Under the pieces are notes generated by a model. It had not been told where the DNA came from, searched no databases, and worked only from the letters and a program-made list of their open reading frames with translations. Below, in pieces: positions 43,231-47,285 of a stretch of 47,285 bases of DNA. The translations under genes and the position numbers were made by a program. Each line of letters begins with the position of its first letter. The first letter of the stretch is position 1. Source of the DNA: Paludibacteraceae bacterium (GTDB taxonomy: Bacteria > Bacteroidota > Bacteroidia > Bacteroidales > Paludibacteraceae); NCBI GenBank assembly GCA_017961765.1, contig JAGCWQ010000040.1, positions 1 through 47,285 of the forward strand. Direction: 5' to 3'.

Positions 43231-44523
43231 CTACTTCGAATCTGAATGGTCCTCATCTTTAAAAGGCTCATCGTCAAACCGCAATAAGAAGAGACGACGG
43301 ACACAGCAGATGGTAACCACACCTATCACTCGTATGATATCCATCCACAAGGGGACATAATGCTCAAAATGATAAATTCCTCTTTCCCTGTTATAATATG
43401 TATATTCCTGCATTCTTCCTGCATCAATAAGATTCACATAATTACGCCATACGAAGAAAATAATGAACGCACTAGATAGGAGAATAAGGGCATAAGGTAT
43501 AGGTTCTTTAAAGTTAGTCCAACACGGCTTTTTATCGCTATACCAAAGGGGTCGCCAGAAAAGGAATAACATCACAAGATAAAGAATGAGGATGTTTCCA
43601 TAATCTTTATCGAAGAAGATATCGTCAACGACAGCGCTAAAAGAGCAATCGACACCATAATAGAACCTCCTCATCCACACGGAGAAATAGTAACACACCG
43701 CCGGCGCAATCAGGTTATCCAAAATAATGAAGAGGCGACGGAGAGTCAACTTGTACGTGATACTCTCTGCGGGAGCACACTTCTTTCCCCACCCAAAGAC
43801 AAAGAACTTAAAATCGTCCCACAGGGTGGAATGTTCGGATTGAGCTTCAACATCACACCCCTCCCCTTCATTTTCATGATTTCCTTTATTATTACTCTTA
43901 AAGAAACTCTTTATGGTATTTTTTTCAAATACAGACATCAAAAAGAGAGGTCTATAAACAATGGAGAAAATAAATATCGTACAACTCAAACTGGTCACCC
44001 AATATGGATATTCATCACTAATAAAAGACCCGCGGGATTTCAACGACATAAGTATAAATATCAAAAAAAGCAAATAAATCAAAACAAACATCGCCACCAC
44101 TAAATCGTTCACATAATGAGAAAAAGGCATCAACTTTGTATGACTTATCGGACGCCAGAAAAACGGCAGCAATACAACATACAGCAATGACAAAAAAACA
44201 GGATGACCACTAATGTAATTTTCAGCCGCCACAACCGCCCCTTGCCAATCCTTCAGTTCCCCATAATATGTTAATAACATAAAAGAAAGAATGACAAAGC
44301 CTGTAGCAAGCAAATTGTCAAGGACCAACAAGATTCTTTTTAACAGCACGCAAAAAGAGAGTGGTTCAATCAAATGGAATTCTTCAGACCCCCAAAAAAG
44401 AAAGACTAAAAACTCCTTAGTACCAAATTTTTCTTCTTTTTTTTCCTGTTCCTCCATTACTTCCTCATTAGGAATAGGACGATTGACATTTCTTCTATTT
44501 CGTCGTTTTTTCTTCTTTCCCAT
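43231..44523 (-). CDS. Multi-span membrane protein with two copies of an unrecognised repeat unit
   Basis: A 430-residue protein, unrecognised. It opens with a strongly basic tail (KKKKRRNRRN), then two similar halves of about 165 residues. Unit one (37-200) contains LLKRILLVLDNLLAT, LPFFWRPISHTK and VYRPLFLMSVF. Unit two (238-415) contains TLRRLFIILDNLIAP, FLFWRPLWYSDKKPCW and VRRLFLLRF. Each unit has four or so membrane helices. A charged linker (about 205-235) joins them. The downstream part of the neighbouring 44558-45307 gene product has a third copy. Both genes are AT-rich. I know no family with this pattern, and no enzyme motif is visible. Confidence 0.75.
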   Translation of the reverse strand: MGKKKKRRNRRNVNRPIPNEEVMEEQEKKEEKFGTKEFLVFLFWGSEEFHLIEPLSFCVLLKRILLVLDNLLATGFVILSFMLLTYYGELKDWQGAVVAAENYISGHPVFLSLLYVVLLPFFWRPISHTKLMPFSHYVNDLVVAMFVLIYLLFLIFILMSLKSRGSFISDEYPYWVTSLSCTIFIFSIVYRPLFLMSVFEKNTIKSFFKSNNKGNHENEGEGCDVEAQSEHSTLWDDFKFFVFGWGKKCAPAESITYKLTLRRLFIILDNLIAPAVCYYFSVWMRRFYYGVDCSFSAVVDDIFFDKDYGNILILYLVMLFLFWRPLWYSDKKPCWTNFKEPIPYALILLSSAFIIFFVWRNYVNLIDAGRMQEYTYYNRERGIYHFEHYVPLWMDIIRVIGVVTICCVRRLFLLRFDDEPFKDEDHSDSK

Positions 44524-44557
44524 AATCCATAAAAAAAGTTTTCAAAAATCGGCAATT

Positions 44558-45307
44558 TCACTCTTCCTCAAACCATGCCTTAAAATCATGTAACATAAAA
44601 CGGAATACTGCCAAATTCAAAAATATCATAGTATCTAACGTATACATAAAAAAAGCACTTACGCCAAGGCTATCTACGAGTTCTCCTGAACCTATCAAAA
44701 AATAAAACAATTTAAATCTCACCAAATAAATTACAACAGAGATCAATGGGTAACAGAGATTTCCATACAGCCAATATTTCAAAAATTTCTTGTTCCGTAA
44801 GTTTTCCCAACAGGGTCTATCTGAATAATACAATCTCCTAAAAAAGAAAAAAAGAGTAAAACCGAAGACCATAAGCCCGCCATAAGAGGGCCCCAGACAA
44901 TAATCATTCCAGAAAGAGCTTAAGGAGGAATCGGGATACTCAACCATAACACAAGTGAGCCAAAATGTGAAATAGGTAAAGAGAAGAGATGCGATCATAT
45001 TATCGACGGCAATGAAAAAACGTCGTACGAAAAGTCTACCCGTCAGTGCAGAGGCATGGCTCTTTTGTCCGGGAATGTCACCCAAAATAGTCAAAGATAC
45101 CATATAGCGAATCACCAACGCTATTCCTTTAAAAAATAACGGTATACTGGAAACAAAACGTCCGATGGCACTTTTTATATCTTTCAAACCATAGGAACGT
45201 TGGGGCTTTTTCGGCTCTTCAATATCCTCGTTCGGCTCTTTCTCAATCTTTTTTCTCCAATCACACTTATATCTTGGAGGCCGAGTAGTATTTTTACGCT
45301 TCTCCAT
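44558..45307 (-). CDS. Membrane protein with one copy of the same repeat unit
   Basis: A 249-residue protein, unrecognised, with a basic and proline-rich N-terminal tail (about 1-40) and a repeat unit at 88-240: FVRRFFIAVDNMIAS, FFFRRLYYSDRPCWENL and VFRFMLHDF. These match, in order, the three landmarks of each half of the 43231-44523 product. About five membrane helices. It lies 34 bases upstream of that gene on the same strand, so the two are co-transcribed. Together they carry three units. Function unknown. Confidence 0.72.
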   Translation of the reverse strand: MEKRKNTTRPPRYKCDWRKKIEKEPNEDIEEPKKPQRSYGLKDIKSAIGRFVSSIPLFFKGIALVIRYMVSLTILGDIPGQKSHASALTGRLFVRRFFIAVDNMIASLLFTYFTFWLTCVMVEYPDSSLSSFWNDYCLGPSYGGLMVFGFTLFFFFRRLYYSDRPCWENLRNKKFLKYWLYGNLCYPLISVVIYLVRFKLFYFLIGSGELVDSLGVSAFFMYTLDTMIFLNLAVFRFMLHDFKAWFEEE

Positions 45308-45399
45308 AAATTAAAATCATTAATTGACATTCTCTTGGGCATCGGAGGAGTACCACTTTGGGGGAATTCCTGATTAAGGCAGATTTCGACGTTCAAGAG

Positions 45400-46950
45400 T
45401 CACCCCACCGCCCACTCCGTCAGATTACGCTCCTCTGTGCTAAAGTTGACACCAATCTTCACGAGATGCTTGTCGGCTGAGGAGATTTTCTTCGCATATT
45501 TCTTTTCGTCAATCTGTGCCAAGGCTTCTTGGGCGGATTGGTCACGCTTGCACTCGATGATGTAGACGTATTTCTCCGTCTCGAAGAAGACATCGATCCT
45601 GCCGCCCAGCACAGGATGCTCCACACTCACTTTATGCCCCGTGGAACGGATCATCAGGTAGAGCATGTTGCGGAAGTTGGCCTCGATCAACTTCGGTTCG
45701 TTGCTCTCGAAAGGCACTTGGCTCATGATGAGCTGGATTTGGGTCATGAAGGCGTCCACATCGTCAGACGAAATTAGTCTCTTTAACTTGATGAAATCCG
45801 CATCATATTCATCCATGCCTTTGCACATGTAATCCACAAGCAGGTATTTTACGAACCCATCCGCAACTTCCTCGTTCGGGAACCCCAAGCGGTAGGAATC
45901 GACAAATGCATCGTACGCCTTTATCGTGAGATAACCACTTTGATACAATGCCGCAATAATGTTTTCTTCTCCATTGCCGAAAGATGCCATACTGATGGCC
46001 GAAGCATCAATGCCATTACTTAGGCCGGAGAGGTCGAAAGACTTCTTTTTCAATATTTTAGCCAAATAGCTTGGCGTACCCGTGGCGAACCAATAATTCA
46101 ATAATTTTTTGTCAGACAACGCATTGAGCAAACCAAACGGATTATAGACATCCTCCGATCGTTCAGTAAAATGGTAGCCGTCATACTTCCGTTTCAACAT
46201 GGCATACATGTCCGATTTGCTGACAGAATATTTGTCAGCGAACAACTGCACCTCATCATCGAAATAGGCGTGCAGTTCATTCTCCGTGATGCCACAGATG
46301 GTCGCATATTCATCGCTCATGGAGAGGTCTTTCGGGTTGTTCGCTGCGCTGAAGATACCCAACTGACCATAACGGGTCACACCCGTCAGGAAGGCGAAGC
46401 GGATGTTCTTATCAGCGTTCTTCAAAACGCCATAAACTCCCTGCAGGATTCCTCTATAATATTCTTGCAAATCATAATTTCCGATAGCATCGGTTAGTGG
46501 TTTGTCGTATTCATCAATAAGTATGACGCTTTTCCGTCCCGTCTTTTCGAATGCGCGCTGCAAAAGCCCAGGGAATCGGTTCTCAAAGCCCACCTCAACA
46601 GGGTTCTTTCCATAAACCTCTTCCCATTTCGAGAAATAGGCCTCCATCTTGTTGTTGATGATTTCAGGAGCCGTATAGCTAGCTCCGGAGAAGTCTAGAT
46701 GAAAAGTCGGATATTCCACCCAATCCTTTTCCAACCGTTCCATGGCGAGTCCTTTGAAAAGTTCTTTCCTGCCTTGGAAATAGGCCTCCAAGGTGGTGGT
46801 GAGCAGGCTTTTGCCGAAGCGGCGTGGACGGCTGAGGAAATAGTATTTTCCCGAATCGATTAATTTGTAAACCAAATCTGTTTTGTCCACATAGCTGTAG
46901 CCGCCTGTGATTATCTCTTCAAATGTCTGTATGCCAATCGGATATTTCAT
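45400..46950 (-). CDS. AAA-ATPase-like protein with C-terminal PD-(D/E)XK nuclease-like domain
   Basis: A 516-residue protein of the family often present in many copies in Bacteroidota and clostridia. The start, PIGIQTFEEIITGGYSYVDKT, is typical. Then comes Walker A RPRRFGKS (41-48), Walker B VILIDEYDKPL (about 142-152), a middle region with YATICGITENEL and YDGYHF, and the C-terminal GGRIDVFF followed by YIIECK (the D...E-x-K signature). The biological role is not settled; mobile-element or defence links have been suggested. A -7 element (TATATTTG on the minus strand, 46979-46986) is 29 bases upstream. Confidence 0.9.
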   Translation of the reverse strand: MKYPIGIQTFEEIITGGYSYVDKTDLVYKLIDSGKYYFLSRPRRFGKSLLTTTLEAYFQGRKELFKGLAMERLEKDWVEYPTFHLDFSGASYTAPEIINNKMEAYFSKWEEVYGKNPVEVGFENRFPGLLQRAFEKTGRKSVILIDEYDKPLTDAIGNYDLQEYYRGILQGVYGVLKNADKNIRFAFLTGVTRYGQLGIFSAANNPKDLSMSDEYATICGITENELHAYFDDEVQLFADKYSVSKSDMYAMLKRKYDGYHFTERSEDVYNPFGLLNALSDKKLLNYWFATGTPSYLAKILKKKSFDLSGLSNGIDASAISMASFGNGEENIIAALYQSGYLTIKAYDAFVDSYRLGFPNEEVADGFVKYLLVDYMCKGMDEYDADFIKLKRLISSDDVDAFMTQIQLIMSQVPFESNEPKLIEANFRNMLYLMIRSTGHKVSVEHPVLGGRIDVFFETEKYVYIIECKRDQSAQEALAQIDEKKYAKKISSADKHLVKIGVNFSTEERNLTEWAVG

Positions 46951-46978
46951 CTTGCTGTTTGAATAGATTCATTTTTGG

Positions 46979-46986
46979 CAAATATA
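46979..46986 (-). promoter_or_regulatory. -7 element of the AAA-ATPase/nuclease-like gene
   Basis: The minus strand reads TATATTTG, matching TAnnTTTG, just upstream of the ATG at 46950. Confidence 0.6.
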
Positions 46987-47112
46987 ACGAATATTCTGCA
47001 AATGGTAGTGCGATGGCGTTTGTTCTCGACAACATGCGACGCGTTTTTTCAAACGGACTGTTGCTGCGTTTCCCATATGATCTGATGTGCATCCGGCATG
47101 CGCCCTAAGTCG

Positions 47113-47285
47113 TTAGATGATATCATCCTGACCAATCAAATTAATCTCTCCATCGGAGAACTCAAATGCCAAGCCTGTCTCTTTATCGGTCGGGCTATCG
47201 CAGAGCCATGCGATACGGCCTTTATGTTCCTTTATGTATAGCGAGGTAAATGTCAGGATGCTCATCACGCTATCTTCATTAACAT
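47113..47285 (-). CDS. C-terminal part of an unidentified gene, cut by the window edge
   Basis: An open frame enters from the right edge and ends at a TAA (47113-47115). The visible 56 residues include SILTFTSLYIKEHKGRIAWL, then CDSPTDKETGLAFEF, and end in the acidic INLIGQDDII. There is an in-frame Met at 47265, but the frame is still open at the edge, so the start is undetermined. No family was recognised. The reading looks protein-like in composition. Confidence 0.5.
   Translation of the reverse strand, partial: VNEDSVMSILTFTSLYIKEHKGRIAWLCDSPTDKETGLAFEFSDGEINLIGQDDII

Overview
The window reads as chromosomal DNA of a Bacteroidales bacterium (phylum Bacteroidota). The evidence is gldJ and porD (type IX secretion/gliding lineage genes), BspA-like leucine-rich repeat surface proteins, lipoproteins with an acidic run after the lipidated cysteine, the coaBC-porD-recN and bamD-rpoZ gene orders, and many copies of the Bacteroidota promoter element TAnnTTTG. 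I cannot name a genus. No rRNA, tRNA, CRISPR array or transposase was seen.

Layout. 1-208: a noncoding tract of short perfect hairpins and a 47-base direct repeat. 224-3939 (-): etfB-etfA-acyl-CoA dehydrogenase, ending in a strong terminator. 4083-5569 (-): a metallo-beta-lactamase-fold hydrolase with a MarC-like membrane protein. 5659-6595 (+): a lipoprotein with a threefold repeat suggesting a beta-prism. 6682-11719 (+): a redox and export operon made of a NapH/NapG-like polyferredoxin, an exported Fe-S aldo/keto reductase, a DUF1893 protein, an ECF S-like membrane protein, tatA and tatC. 11842-12177: a 44-residue peptide gene with a bidirectional terminator. 12278-21092 (+): a surface block of two BspA-like proteins flanking a patatin-like phospholipase.

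21260-28173 (-): marR regulator, radical SAM enzyme, LTA-synthase-like membrane phosphotransferase, a small conserved membrane protein, murF, and gldJ. 28322-30706 (+): folP-cdaA-lolD. 30893-33557 (+): four genes, three lipoproteins plus a ComF-type phosphoribosyltransferase. 33709-41068 (-): a GH5 beta-mannanase-like lipoprotein, a ureohydrolase-fold protein lacking metal ligands, recN, porD, coaBC, rpoZ and bamD. 41196-41749 (+): a DUF5606 gene. From about 41750 the window becomes accessory and AT-rich: a stand-alone SIR2-like protein, a second hairpin tract (42930-43137), two neighbouring membrane proteins built from one repeated unit, an AAA-ATPase/PD-(D/E)XK fusion protein, and the end of an unidentified gene cut by the window edge.

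The most notable items are four. The Tat operon carries its likely substrates next to the translocase, one of them with a Tat-like signal inside the polypeptide. The 43231-45307 membrane family shares a motif pair three times across two genes. The two hairpin tracts have the same design but no obvious coding role. The beta-prism-like lipoprotein has three copies of one glycine-rich motif.
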